Assembly: GCA_964471435.1 (NCBI GenBank)
Contig: CAYYGA010000001.1
Coordinates: 149,774 to 213,773 of the forward strand
DNA length: 64,000 nucleotides
Source of the DNA: Facklamia sp964471435
GTDB taxonomy: Bacteria > Bacillota > Bacilli > Lactobacillales > Aerococcaceae
Reading direction: 5' to 3'
The position numbers and the translations under genes were made by a program. Below the pieces are notes generated by a model. It was not told where the DNA came from and did not search any database. It worked only from the letters and a program-made list of their open reading frames with translations. Below are positions 16,133 through 24,635 of the stretch, piece by piece. Position 1 is the stretch's first letter. Each line of letters begins with the position of its first letter.

Positions 16133-16238
16133 TAAAAATTTTATACTTATTAATAAATATAATTAGTTAAAAGTAATTATTTTCCTTATTATATTCATAA
16201 CATGAGAAATAGTGAGCAAGGAAGAAAGGAAGTATATA

Positions 16239-17399
16239 ATGGAAATCAAGACAAATTTACCAGAAATATTTGAAGAATTTAATGATGCAAGGCGTGAAGG
16301 CTTTCTTACCGTTAAAGAATTTAAAGAACAGGGCCAGCCTGTTATAGGTGCTTATTGTACTTATATCCCTGAGGAATTGGTTATTGCGGTGGGAGCAACA
16401 ATGATTGGCTTATGCTCGACTACTGAAGAATCGATTGATGATGCAGAGGAAGATTTACCCCGTAATTTATGCCCTTTAATAAAGTCGAGTTATGGTATGG
16501 CAAAAATGGATAAATGCCCTTATTTTCACTTTGCTGATTTAGTGGTAGGAGAGACCACTTGCGACGGTAAAACAAAAATGTATGAATATATGACGGAATT
16601 TAAACATTTATACTTAATGGAAGTTCCCCGCTCACGAAAACTAGAACAAAGTCAGAATATGTGGTACGAAGAAGTAGTTCGGTTTAAAGAGTATTTAGAA
16701 GAGTATTTCCAAACCGAAATTTCTGGAGAAAAGTTAAATGAAGCAATTGACTTAATGAATCGCTACCGCACAGCTAAAAGAAATTTCTACCGAACAGGAG
16801 CCTTATCACCTTCAGTATTAACTGGAAAAGAAATTTTTGGTGTGTGTTTTGGGACAGGCTTTACTTTTGATAAAGAGGAAACAATTAAAAATTTAAATCT
16901 ATTAACCGAAGAAGCATATGCACGCTATGAAGCGGGGAATACCTTAGTAGATAAACCGCGAATTTTGATTACCGGCTGCCCAATGGGCGGGGTCACAGAA
17001 AAAATTATTGATGCCATAGAAGCTAATGGCGGCCGAGTGGTCGCATATGAAAACTGTACTGTTTCAAAATCAGTAGAAGAGTTGGTAAACATAGAAGAGC
17101 CTGATCAAATTAAAGCGTTGGCGGATAAATATTTAAATGTAGGCTGTGCTTGTGCTTCTAGTAATGATACCCGTGTCCAATTAATTGATGAAATGGTAGA
17201 TGATTTCCAAGTTGATGGTGTTATTGACATGGTTTTACAAAACTGTGTACCTTTTATGGTTGAATCCTTGAGAATTAAACGTTTCTGCCAAGAAGAAAAA
17301 AATGTACCTTATATGTATTTAGAAACTGATTATACTGAATCAGATATTGGACAATTAAATACCAGAGTTGCTGCTTTTATTGAAATGTTGGAGGGATAA
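16239..17399 (+). CDS. Double-cubane-cluster-type anaerobic reductase (HgdB/YjiM family)
   Basis: A 386-aa cytosolic Fe-S protein of the 2-hydroxyacyl-CoA dehydratase D-component superfamily. It occurs alone, without an HgdA-like partner, which matches the double-cubane cluster protein branch, known to carry an [8Fe-9S] cluster and reduce small molecules with ATP-driven electrons. Conserved-looking Cys include C40, C78 (NLCP), C93, C108 (TTCDG), C247 (TGCPMGG), C273, C303 and C305 (GCACASSND) and C336. The start is ATG 16239 behind AAAGGAAG; an upstream GTG lacks a ribosome site. The activase gene follows 2 bp later. The family is firm, the double-cubane subtype likely, the natural substrate unknown. 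Confidence 0.9.
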   Translation: MEIKTNLPEIFEEFNDARREGFLTVKEFKEQGQPVIGAYCTYIPEELVIAVGATMIGLCSTTEESIDDAEEDLPRNLCPLIKSSYGMAKMDKCPYFHFADLVVGETTCDGKTKMYEYMTEFKHLYLMEVPRSRKLEQSQNMWYEEVVRFKEYLEEYFQTEISGEKLNEAIDLMNRYRTAKRNFYRTGALSPSVLTGKEIFGVCFGTGFTFDKEETIKNLNLLTEEAYARYEAGNTLVDKPRILITGCPMGGVTEKIIDAIEANGGRVVAYENCTVSKSVEELVNIEEPDQIKALADKYLNVGCACASSNDTRVQLIDEMVDDFQVDGVIDMVLQNCVPFMVESLRIKRFCQEEKNVPYMYLETDYTESDIGQLNTRVAAFIEMLEG

Positions 17400-17401
17400 G
17401 A

Positions 17402-18205
17402 ATGTTTTACATTGGTATGGATTCAGGTTCAACAACCACTAAGGCTGTTATCTTTTCTGAAGGAGAACTAATAGACAAGTATCTAATACCAACCGGTGGA
17501 CGACCCCGAGAAGCGATGGCAGAGATAATGGATTACTTCAAGCACCGCCATCAATATAGTCCAAACCAAGTTAAAGTAGTTAGTACTGGATATGGCCGTG
17601 ATTTATGGGAAAGCGATTGGGTTGTCACAGAAATAACGTGTCATGGTAAAGGTGCCGAATATCTACACCCGGGGATAGAAAACGTGATTGACATCGGTGG
17701 ACAAGATTGTAAGACAATGAAACTCAATGGCAAAGGACTAGTCATGGATTTTAATATGAATGACCGCTGTGCAGCTGGTACCGGTCGGTTTGTTGAAGTG
17801 ATGATGCGCACTTTAGGTGAAGAAGTTGATGTTCTCGACGGATTTGTTGAAGGAGCCGTACCAGCAAAAATCAATGCTACTTGTACAGTATTTGCTGAAT
17901 CAGAAGTGATTTCTTTACTCGCTAAAGGAGAAAAACAAGGTGATATCGCTCTAGGTGCCCTTCATTCGATTACTCAGCGCATCAACGGACAATACGCCAA
18001 ACTACGTCCTGATAAAAATGCACCTGCCCTTTTTACAGGAGGATTATCTAAAAGTCAAACTTTTGCTAATATACTAGCTGAACGTTTTGATACTTCTGTC
18101 GTAACACATACCCTCGGCCAATATGCTGGCGCAATCGGCGCAGCATTAATTGCCGAACAAAGGTTTAATAAACAAAATAAGCAAAAAGTTAGCCTGATAC
18201 AATGA
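17402..18205 (+). CDS. Acyl-CoA dehydratase activase (HgdC/YjiL family), reductase partner
   Basis: A 267-aa ASKHA-fold ATPase that forms a homodimer around one [4Fe-4S] cluster and injects low-potential electrons into its partner at the cost of ATP. The phosphate loops 'GMDSGSTTTKAVIF' and 'NVIDIGGQD' are present, as are the two cluster Cys, C123 in 'NDRCAAGTGRF' and C161 in 'NATCTVFAESEV', at the usual spacing. 'FTGGLSKSQ' and 'GAIGAALIA' complete the ATPase fold. It starts 2 bp after the reductase stop, so the two are translationally coupled. An electron donor, flavodoxin or ferredoxin, must be encoded elsewhere; the flavodoxin at 0.8 kb is one candidate. Confidence 0.94.
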   Translation: MFYIGMDSGSTTTKAVIFSEGELIDKYLIPTGGRPREAMAEIMDYFKHRHQYSPNQVKVVSTGYGRDLWESDWVVTEITCHGKGAEYLHPGIENVIDIGGQDCKTMKLNGKGLVMDFNMNDRCAAGTGRFVEVMMRTLGEEVDVLDGFVEGAVPAKINATCTVFAESEVISLLAKGEKQGDIALGALHSITQRINGQYAKLRPDKNAPALFTGGLSKSQTFANILAERFDTSVVTHTLGQYAGAIGAALIAEQRFNKQNKQKVSLIQ

Positions 18206-18248
18206 GTTTAATGAATTAATCTTATAGTTGAAAAAAAGGAGAAACAAG

Positions 18249-19301
18249 ATGAAAAGAAAATTATTACAGTTAATGACTTTAGCGACTTTATTGGCTCCAA
18301 TGAGTTTACCCACAGTAAGTATTTTTGCCCAAGACAATACAGATGCTGCAGTAAGTGATTTTGACACAACTCCCTCAGGTTCAGATGACTGGGTTCAAAT
18401 TTATGAAACAGGGAATCATAATTTTGCTAAATTTGGCGAATTAAATCCAGAAGTGGCTCAGGCTTTTGGAGCATTAGGAGGAGTAGCTCTAGCAGACGGT
18501 GAAGTATCTGCTCTAGACAAAGAACTGATCGCAGTAGCCTTAAGTGTAGAAGCACAATGTACTAAGTGTATTTCTTCTCATGTTATAAATGCTTTAAAAT
18601 TAGGAGCGACACGTAATCAAATCGCTGAAGTTGTAGGAGTTAATATATTGATGGGAGGCGGACCTACATCGGTTTACGCTGGCAAAGCCATTGATGCCTT
18701 TGACGTTTTATCAGTTGACTATGCTGAAGAAATTGAAGCGGCTCAAGCGGAAATTTCCGATGCTGAAGATTCAATTACTGAGACTGAATCTGAAATAGAA
18801 GCTACAGAATATGATACTGAGGCTTCTGGATCTGATGATTGGGTAGAAATATATGAAACAGGAAATCATAATTTTGCTAAGTTCGCTGAATTGAATCCAG
18901 AGGTGGCTGAAGCTTTTGGAGCTTTCGGAGCAGCTGCCTTAGCAGATGGTGAAGTGAGTGCATTAACAAAAGAAATGATTGCAGTAGCATTATCGGTTTC
19001 TAGCCAATGTACAAAATGCATTTCTTCTCATGTAATTAATTTTATTAATTTAGGCGGTACTCGTGAACAATTGGCTGAAATTGTAGGAGTAAATATCTTA
19101 ATGGGCGGTGGACCGACTTCCGTTTATGCCGGAAAAGCCATTGATGCCTTTGATGTTTTATTACCAGCATATGGAACACAAGTTGGAGATCAAGATAATG
19201 AAGAATCAGTTGAAGATGAGTCAACTGAGGAAGATATAGTAGAAGAAGAAACCTCTGTAGAAGTAACTGATGAAGAGGAAACTACTGAAGAAAATAATTA
19301 A
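18249..19301 (+). CDS. Secreted tandem AhpD/CMD-domain protein with two CxxC sites
   Basis: A 350-aa exported protein. The start is ATG 18249 behind AAAGGAG; an upstream TTG has no ribosome site. The signal peptide covers residues 1-28 (cut near 'IFAQD'). Two near-identical domains, about residues 43-154 and 193-304 (offset 150), belong to the carboxymuconolactone decarboxylase/AhpD family. Each has the AhpD proton-relay pattern E-x11-C-x2-C-x3-H: E92/C104/C107/H111 and E242/C254/C257/H261. An acidic linker joins them and an acidic tail (310-350) ends the protein. There is no LPxTG or lipobox. Characterised AhpD relatives are cytosolic, so export is notable. It probably belongs to the reductase operon, 43 bp upstream, and may be an extracytoplasmic thiol-redox or peroxidase protein. 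Confidence 0.88.
   Translation: MKRKLLQLMTLATLLAPMSLPTVSIFAQDNTDAAVSDFDTTPSGSDDWVQIYETGNHNFAKFGELNPEVAQAFGALGGVALADGEVSALDKELIAVALSVEAQCTKCISSHVINALKLGATRNQIAEVVGVNILMGGGPTSVYAGKAIDAFDVLSVDYAEEIEAAQAEISDAEDSITETESEIEATEYDTEASGSDDWVEIYETGNHNFAKFAELNPEVAEAFGAFGAAALADGEVSALTKEMIAVALSVSSQCTKCISSHVINFINLGGTREQLAEIVGVNILMGGGPTSVYAGKAIDAFDVLLPAYGTQVGDQDNEESVEDESTEEDIVEEETSVEVTDEEETTEENN
18376..19164 (+). repeat. In-gene tandem duplication (~340 bp units, 450-bp offset)
   Basis: The DNA encoding the two CMD domains (about 18375-18710 and 18825-19160) is repeated with an offset of 450 bp, or 150 codons. Long identical stretches of protein occur, for example 'IYETGNHNFAKF', 'CTKCISSHVIN' and 'VNILMGGGPTSVYAGKAID'. 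Synonymous differences are scattered, so the duplication is old enough to have drifted at silent sites while being constrained at the protein level. Confidence 0.9.
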
Positions 19302-19376
19302 GCCGTAGAATAGACAAATACTCCTCTTGCTCTAAATTAAAACTACAGAATGGTTTAATTTAGTTATCAAAGAAAG

Positions 19377-19414
19377 AAGACCGTCACACTAAAAATGGTG
19401 ACGGTCTTTTTATT
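19377..19414 (+). terminator. Intrinsic terminator after the CMD-protein gene
   Basis: AAGACCGTCAC (19377-19387) pairs perfectly with GTGACGGTCTT (19399-19409), followed by a T-run. It closes the rightward operon and separates it from the converging opp-type operon. An AT-rich 10-bp inverted repeat lies just upstream at 19332-19363. Confidence 0.93.
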
Positions 19415-19459
19415 TTAATGATTTTTGAAATTAATAAAGAGCTCTAATTATTGAGAACT

Positions 19460-20329
19460 TTAATTAATCAGTACAGCATGTTTTTCATTTATATCCACCC
19501 ATTGACCAGTAATATAAAATTGATCTTTTTCTACTTTCTTACGCGCAGCAATTTGCTCACGCGCTTTCACTGGATCAGCTATAGGAATAGCAGCGAGTAA
19601 GTTTTTAGTATAAGGATGAATAGGATTATTAAATATTTCTTCTGTTTCTCCCATCTCAACTACTGTTCCACGGTATAGCACGACAATTCGATGTGCAATA
19701 CTTCTTACGATCGATAAATCATGAGATATAAAAAGATAAGTCAGCTTTTCGCTATCTTGCAATTCTTGGAGCAAATTGATTATTTGTGCTTGGATGGAAA
19801 CATCCAAAGCAGATACAGGCTCATCACACACAACAAAACGAGGTTTTAACACTAAAGCTCGTGCGATGCCTACTCTTTGCCGTTGCCCTCCACTAAAACT
19901 ACGGGGAAGCCGGTGATGAAACCTTTGGTTAATCCCTACCAATTCTAATATTTCGGAAGCAGTTTTGTGGGCTTCCCCTTTAGAATAGTAATGATTTAAA
20001 GGTTCCATGACAGACTCCAAAATTGACTTCCATGGATTGAGAGCAGAAAGTGAATTTTGAAAAATAATTTGCATTTGATTCGCCTTTTCTTCTCCTTCAA
20101 AAATTTCGGAGTTGAAACTTATTTTCCCTGCGGATGCATCTTCCAAACCTAAGATGATTTTCCCTAAAGTCGTTTTCCCACTGCCCGATTCTCCTACAAG
20201 TCCCAGGGTTTCACCATTTTTAATATTAAAGGAAACTTGATTGCAAGCAGTAACTGTTGACTGTATATTACCAAAAAAGTCTTTACGTTCATAAAATTTT
20301 GAAACACTTTTCACTTCTATTAGATTCAT
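19460..20329 (-). CDS. Peptide/nickel-type ABC transporter ATPase, OppF/DppF class
   Basis: A 289-aa cytosolic ATPase with Walker A 'GESGSGKTTLGK', signature 'SFSGGQRQRVGIARAL', Walker B 'FVVCDEPVSALD' and the C-terminal oligopeptide-transport extension 'HPYTKNLLAAIP'. It is the last gene of the binding protein-permease-permease-ATPase-ATPase operon, starting 2 bp after the OppD-type gene behind AAAGGAG. It pairs with that ATPase to drive import through the two permeases. Confidence 0.93.
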   Translation of the reverse strand: MNLIEVKSVSKFYERKDFFGNIQSTVTACNQVSFNIKNGETLGLVGESGSGKTTLGKIILGLEDASAGKISFNSEIFEGEEKANQMQIIFQNSLSALNPWKSILESVMEPLNHYYSKGEAHKTASEILELVGINQRFHHRLPRSFSGGQRQRVGIARALVLKPRFVVCDEPVSALDVSIQAQIINLLQELQDSEKLTYLFISHDLSIVRSIAHRIVVLYRGTVVEMGETEEIFNNPIHPYTKNLLAAIPIADPVKAREQIAARKKVEKDQFYITGQWVDINEKHAVLIN

Positions 20330-20331
20330 TT

Positions 20332-21222
20332 TTACTGCTCCTTTACGATAAAATGGTTATTTCCTACTTCTTCCATCATATGAGATTGTTTAAGAGTGTC
20401 CGGGAGCGTATATTTTTGCATTACATGTAATTTTTCTCTACGAGTACTGTTAGGTATGGACTTTAATAATTCTTGAGTGTATTGATGTTGTGGCTGATAA
20501 AAAATATTTTCTACCGGCCCCGCTTCTACCACAATTCCGTCATACATGACATAAATATAATCACACATTTCTGCTATGACACCAAAATCATGTGTGACGA
20601 GTATGACACTTAAATCTTCTTCTGCTTTCAGTTTTCGAATTAAGGAAAGTACTTGGGCTTGTACTGTTACATCTAACGCTGTGGTAGGTTCATCTGCAAT
20701 TAATAACTCCGGCTTTTTGAGTAAGGCCATAGCTATCATTACCCGCTGAATCATCCCTCCCGAGAGTTCATGCGGGTATAAATTTAATACATGTTCCGCA
20801 TTAGGTATCTCTACATCCCGCAGTCTATCAGCAGCAGTTTTTTTAGCAGCTGCGCCCTTTTTTTTATGATACCTTTTAATTACTTCTAATAGATGATATC
20901 CGATTGTTTGAACCGGGTTTAGAGAAGATAGAGGATCTTGAAAAATCATGGAAATAGGTAAGGTAGTCAATTTTTTCCTTTGGTGAATATTCAGCTCTCT
21001 ACCATTGAAATGGTATTTGCTGCAGGAAGATATTAAATTATCAGGTAGGATACCTAATAACGACTTCATCGACAGACTTTTACCACTGCCTGATTCGCCT
21101 ATGACACCGGTTATTTTTCCTCTGGGTATATCAAAGGAGACTTGATGAACCAATGTTTCATTCGAACTATGTCTTTTAGCTAGTATAATGTTTAAGTCTT
21201 TTATCTCTAAAATATTACTCAT
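20332..21222 (-). CDS. Peptide/nickel-type ABC transporter ATPase, OppD/DppD class
   Basis: A 296-aa ATPase with Walker A 'GESGSGKSLSMK', Q-loop 'ISMIFQDPLSSLNPV', signature 'ELSGGMIQRVMIAMAL', Walker B 'LLIADEPTTALD' and the family tail 'HQYTQELLKSIPN'. The start is set at ATG 21222, which overlaps the OppC-type stop by 8 bp and has GAGG upstream; an ORF start 11 codons earlier lies inside the permease gene. The two ATPases are similar but distinct, as is normal for this transporter class. Confidence 0.93.
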   Translation of the reverse strand: MSNILEIKDLNIILAKRHSSNETLVHQVSFDIPRGKITGVIGESGSGKSLSMKSLLGILPDNLISSCSKYHFNGRELNIHQRKKLTTLPISMIFQDPLSSLNPVQTIGYHLLEVIKRYHKKKGAAAKKTAADRLRDVEIPNAEHVLNLYPHELSGGMIQRVMIAMALLKKPELLIADEPTTALDVTVQAQVLSLIRKLKAEEDLSVILVTHDFGVIAEMCDYIYVMYDGIVVEAGPVENIFYQPQHQYTQELLKSIPNSTRREKLHVMQKYTLPDTLKQSHMMEEVGNNHFIVKEQ

Positions 21223-22045
21223 TGTATTCATCCTCATTGTAAATTTGTTTAACAAAGTTTCCCATACTATTGAAAGAATAAACAGTCAACATAATAAAGA
21301 TCCCGGGAATTATTGCCATATGAGGAGCTGTTTGCAAATTACTCTGTGCCGTTTGTAATAAACTTCCCCATGATGCCGAAGGAGGCTGAACACCTAATCC
21401 TAAGAAACTTAAAGTAGACTCTGTCATAATTGCACCCGCAATACTGGCAGTCGCTGAAACAATAATGGTTGGGACCACCCCTGGTAAGATATGATTAATA
21501 ATGATAGCTATATTGTTTCGTTTGATAAATTTAGAATAAACCACGTAGTCTCTTTCTTTTAAAGACATTGTCTCTGCCCGTACTAACCTTGCAATTCCCA
21601 TCCATGAAAAACCTCCAATTACAATTACAATAGAGGTTAGACCCGGACTTAAAAAAACACTGATTACAATCACTAATACAAGCCAGGGAATAGATGAAAG
21701 TATATCAACTAACCGCATAAAAAAGCTGTCCACCCAGCCGCCAAAGTAACCCGATACCAGCCCCACTACTACCCCAATAATGGTAGAAGTAAGCATCGCT
21801 AAAAACCCTACTAATAAGGAAACACGCCCTCCATACAATACTCGAATGAAATAGTCCCTCCCCAATTCATCTGTCCCAAACAAATGCTCGATTGAAGGAG
21901 ACTGATCAATTTTGGATACATCAATGAAATTAGGATTAATCGGCAAGTAAGGGGCTATCAAACTTAAGCTTATTAAAATAATTAAAATAACTACGGCAAT
22001 TAAATAGTGCGGATAGTTACGTAATCCAACGATAATTTTTTTCAA
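21215..22045 (-). CDS. Peptide/nickel-type ABC permease, OppC/DppC class
   Basis: A 276-aa membrane protein with an N-terminal helix ('HYLIAVVILIILISLSLIAP'), the family 'HLFGTDELGRDYFIRVLYGGR' region (residues about 55-75) and a BPD permease core with the ATPase-contact loop near 'DYVVYSKFIKRNNIAII'. It starts at TTG behind AAGGAGG. It sits 4 bp after the OppB-type gene, in the same operon. Confidence 0.93.
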   Translation of the reverse strand: MKKIIVGLRNYPHYLIAVVILIILISLSLIAPYLPINPNFIDVSKIDQSPSIEHLFGTDELGRDYFIRVLYGGRVSLLVGFLAMLTSTIIGVVVGLVSGYFGGWVDSFFMRLVDILSSIPWLVLVIVISVFLSPGLTSIVIVIGGFSWMGIARLVRAETMSLKERDYVVYSKFIKRNNIAIIINHILPGVVPTIIVSATASIAGAIMTESTLSFLGLGVQPPSASWGSLLQTAQSNLQTAPHMAIIPGIFIMLTVYSFNSMGNFVKQIYNEDEYNE

Positions 22046-22049
22046 GAAG

Positions 22050-23003
22050 TTAGCCTCCTTTTCTGATCCGGGGATCTACTACAGTATATAAAATGTCAGC
22101 CAGAAGATTGCCTACGATGACTAAACTTGCTGATAACAATAAAATTGCCATAATCACAGGATAATCTAAGCGTCTGGTCGCATCGATGAAGTAAGGGCCT
22201 ATTCCGGGCCAGGCAAAAATGGTCTCTGTAACAATTGAACCGGTTACCAACATTGGAAGATCCATCGCAATTCGTGTTACTAGAGGCAGCAAAGTATTCT
22301 TACTTATATGATTAAAAAATATTTCTCTCTTAGTCGCTCCCAGAGAAAGTTGAACTTGAATATACTCTTGGTCTAACTGATTAACAGCCGCTGAGCGGAC
22401 ATAGCGGGCAGTGCCTGGGAAGAGAGCAATCACTAACGTTAAACAGGGCATAAATAAATGTTGTAAATAGTCTATTAAAGTTTCTTCCTGCCCAATAGTA
22501 TGCATCCCTAAAATAGGAAACCATCTTAACTCTAAGCCGAAAAAATAAATAATAATCATACCCATCCAAAAAGTTGGGGTTGAAATTCCTAGTGAAAAAA
22601 TAGTGTCCAGCAAACGGTCAATCCAGCCTCCTCGGTGACTGGCTGCATATAAACCTGAGATTACTGCAATAACTAAAGCAATCAGATAAGCTGGGAGGAT
22701 TAAACGGATACTATTGGGAATACGATTCAATAATTCAGCTGAAATGCTGTACTGAGTCACCATGGAGTTACCTAAATCTCCTTGCAGCACGTTGCGCACC
22801 CATACAAAATACTGGGTTAGAAAAGGTTGATCTAAACCATAGCGTTGGCGCAAAAGCTCCACTGCTTGAGGCGACATATCAGGACGAGTAATCGTATCGA
22901 TCGCATCAAAGGGAGCAATATATATTAACGTAAAAGCAATAAAAGATATTACAAGCAGTAAAGGAATGACTTGTAATATCCTTTTAAAAATATATTTATT
23001 CAT
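22050..23003 (-). CDS. Peptide/nickel-type ABC permease, OppB/DppB class
   Basis: A 317-aa membrane protein beginning 'MNKYIFKRILQVIPLLLVIS', the usual OppB start, with 'LRQRYGLDQPFLTQYFVW' and the permease-core segments 'GTARYVRSAAVNQLDQEYIQ' and 'GSIVTETIFAWPGIG'. It starts at ATG behind AGGAG. A terminator-like hairpin separates it from the upstream binding-protein gene. Confidence 0.93.
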   Translation of the reverse strand: MNKYIFKRILQVIPLLLVISFIAFTLIYIAPFDAIDTITRPDMSPQAVELLRQRYGLDQPFLTQYFVWVRNVLQGDLGNSMVTQYSISAELLNRIPNSIRLILPAYLIALVIAVISGLYAASHRGGWIDRLLDTIFSLGISTPTFWMGMIIIYFFGLELRWFPILGMHTIGQEETLIDYLQHLFMPCLTLVIALFPGTARYVRSAAVNQLDQEYIQVQLSLGATKREIFFNHISKNTLLPLVTRIAMDLPMLVTGSIVTETIFAWPGIGPYFIDATRRLDYPVIMAILLLSASLVIVGNLLADILYTVVDPRIRKGG

Positions 23004-23025
23004 CTTACCTACTCCTATAAAGTTA

Positions 23026-23058
23026 AAAAAGCAATTGCTAATTTCACAATTGCTTTTT
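23026..23058 (-). terminator. Intra-operon terminator-like hairpin between binding protein and permease
   Basis: AAAAAGCAATTG (23026-23037) pairs perfectly with CAATTGCTTTTT (23047-23058) and gives a T-run in both directions. Located between the binding-protein gene and the first permease gene, it likely ends most transcripts and so gives excess binding protein. Confidence 0.85.
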
Positions 23059-23074
23059 TATAACATAAAGTATT

Positions 23075-24604
23075 TTATTCAATCGTTAATTTAGACCAGT
23101 CTTCCATATTATAGATTGGAACAAATTTAGCTTCTTCGTAGCCGCCAATACGTGGATTGGATACGATAATTCTTAAATTATCTACTAAGGGGAAAACGAA
23201 TGCATCATCAGCGATTAATTGCTGGATTTCTTCATAAATATCATAGCGGGCATCTTGATCTAACTCATATGCTCCTTGGTTAAATAACTCATCGACTTCT
23301 TCATTTGAATAACCAAAGAAGTTTGCATGCCCTTCACTGCCATATAATCCACTATAAGAAGAAGGTTCAATTCCCATAATATAACCACCAATAAATAAAT
23401 CATAAGTAGTTGATCCATCGGTTAAGTTTTCATTAACAATCGAAGCTAAGTCACTGCTTACTAATTCAACATTTACACCAATCGCACTTAATTGCTGCTG
23501 CACGAGTGGGCCTGTGAGAGCTTGAGTCGCATCATCTGAAGCAATAGCCATCGCAAGTGTTACATCCGGATTACCAGCTTCCTCCATTAAAGCTTGTGCC
23601 TGCTCTAAATCTTGTTCATACTTTTCAATATTTTCTGAATAAAATGGATTGCTGCTTGGAATAACCGAGTAGGCATTTTCATAATACTCTTCTGAAAGGT
23701 AAACGGCTTGATTTAATTCATCACGGTTTAATGCATACATTACCGCCTTACGAACATTTTCGTCTTGTAAAGCTTCTGACCTTGTATTCAGACCAATATA
23801 TCCTACGCGGCCTTCTGTATAAGCGTAGCTGTCATAGCTTTCTTCATCCAGAGAAGCTAAATCACGCGGAGTAAAGACTGCAGCATCAACTTCCCCAGAT
23901 TGAAGGGCGGCTTTGGCAGTATCTGTATTGGCAACAATTTGTAAGACTACCCGGTCAATATTAGCTGGTTCAGCAAAATAATTTTCGTTAGCAACGAATG
24001 AGATATACTCGCCGCGACGGTACTCTTCTAATTTATAAGCTCCTGTACCAACCGGTTCAGCAGGTAATTCACTTCCTGAAAAATCAGTGAATTCTCCAAA
24101 AATATGTTCCGGGATAATATAATGTCCGGCAACTACGCTGTTAACAGCAGCAGCACTTGCTTCTGGTAAATTAAATTGAACTTCAAAGTCAGAAACTTTC
24201 TCGACTTCAATTTGAGTTTCACCAACCCATAAATTATCAGAATTTCCATTTTCAGGTTGTGCTTTTGTTTCATAAGTGAAAACTACATCATCTGCATCAA
24301 ACGCTTCTCCATCTGACCATAGAATATCTTCTTTTAATTTTACCGTAATACTGGCACCATCTTCAGATAATTCATAACTTTCTGCCAATTCAAAATTTTC
24401 TGTCCCATCCCCTGAAATACGTAATAATGGGTTGAAAACCAAATTGGTATATGTTAATCCCCAACGGTCACTTGAATTGATTGGGTTAGTTGACAAAGGG
24501 TCGCTTGAAATAGCAAATGTATAAGTTGAATCCTGAGCCGCAACTGAAGAATACGGAACTAATAGAGATATCAATAATGTCATAATCAAAACGATTTTTT
24601 TCAC
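23075..24604 (-). CDS. Peptide/nickel-type ABC substrate-binding protein (SBP family 5), non-lipoprotein
   Basis: A 509-aa exported binding protein of the OppA/DppA family, starting at GTG behind GAGGAGGAAG. The signal peptide 'MKKIVLIMTLLISLLVPYSS' ends near 'VAAQD' and contains no Cys, so it is not an obvious lipoprotein, unlike most Gram-positive binding proteins. Family landmarks include 'SSDRWGLTYTNLVFNPLLR', 'VKLKEDILWSDGEAFDADDV', 'AEPVGTGAYKLEEYRRGEYI' and 'RKAVMYALNRDELNQAVY'. The ligand, whether peptide, nickel chelate or other, cannot be read from the sequence. It leads the operon from the promoter at 24636-24664. Confidence 0.92.
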   Translation of the reverse strand: MKKIVLIMTLLISLLVPYSSVAAQDSTYTFAISSDPLSTNPINSSDRWGLTYTNLVFNPLLRISGDGTENFELAESYELSEDGASITVKLKEDILWSDGEAFDADDVVFTYETKAQPENGNSDNLWVGETQIEVEKVSDFEVQFNLPEASAAAVNSVVAGHYIIPEHIFGEFTDFSGSELPAEPVGTGAYKLEEYRRGEYISFVANENYFAEPANIDRVVLQIVANTDTAKAALQSGEVDAAVFTPRDLASLDEESYDSYAYTEGRVGYIGLNTRSEALQDENVRKAVMYALNRDELNQAVYLSEEYYENAYSVIPSSNPFYSENIEKYEQDLEQAQALMEEAGNPDVTLAMAIASDDATQALTGPLVQQQLSAIGVNVELVSSDLASIVNENLTDGSTTYDLFIGGYIMGIEPSSYSGLYGSEGHANFFGYSNEEVDELFNQGAYELDQDARYDIYEEIQQLIADDAFVFPLVDNLRIIVSNPRIGGYEEAKFVPIYNMEDWSKLTIE

Positions 24605-24635
24605 TAATAACTTCCTCCTCTTTTTTACCAGCTCA

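Larger units (their letters stand above)
15835..16238. other. Divergent control region of the importer/reductase locus
   Basis: A 404-bp, very AT-rich spacer between binding protein 1 (leftward) and the reductase (rightward). It contains a strong leftward promoter, two inverted repeats and probable rightward -10 elements (TATTAT/TATATT around 16187-16195) without a convincing -35. No ORF with a ribosome site is seen. A shared regulator acting here is plausible. Confidence 0.7.

Noticed and set aside
16239..18205. A true 2-hydroxyacyl-CoA dehydratase (HgdABC) or benzoyl-CoA reductase.
   Set aside because: Only one D-component-like gene is present, with no HgdA-like partner, CoA-transferase or acyl-CoA genes nearby. 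A single-gene component plus activase fits the double-cubane/YjiM-YjiL branch better.
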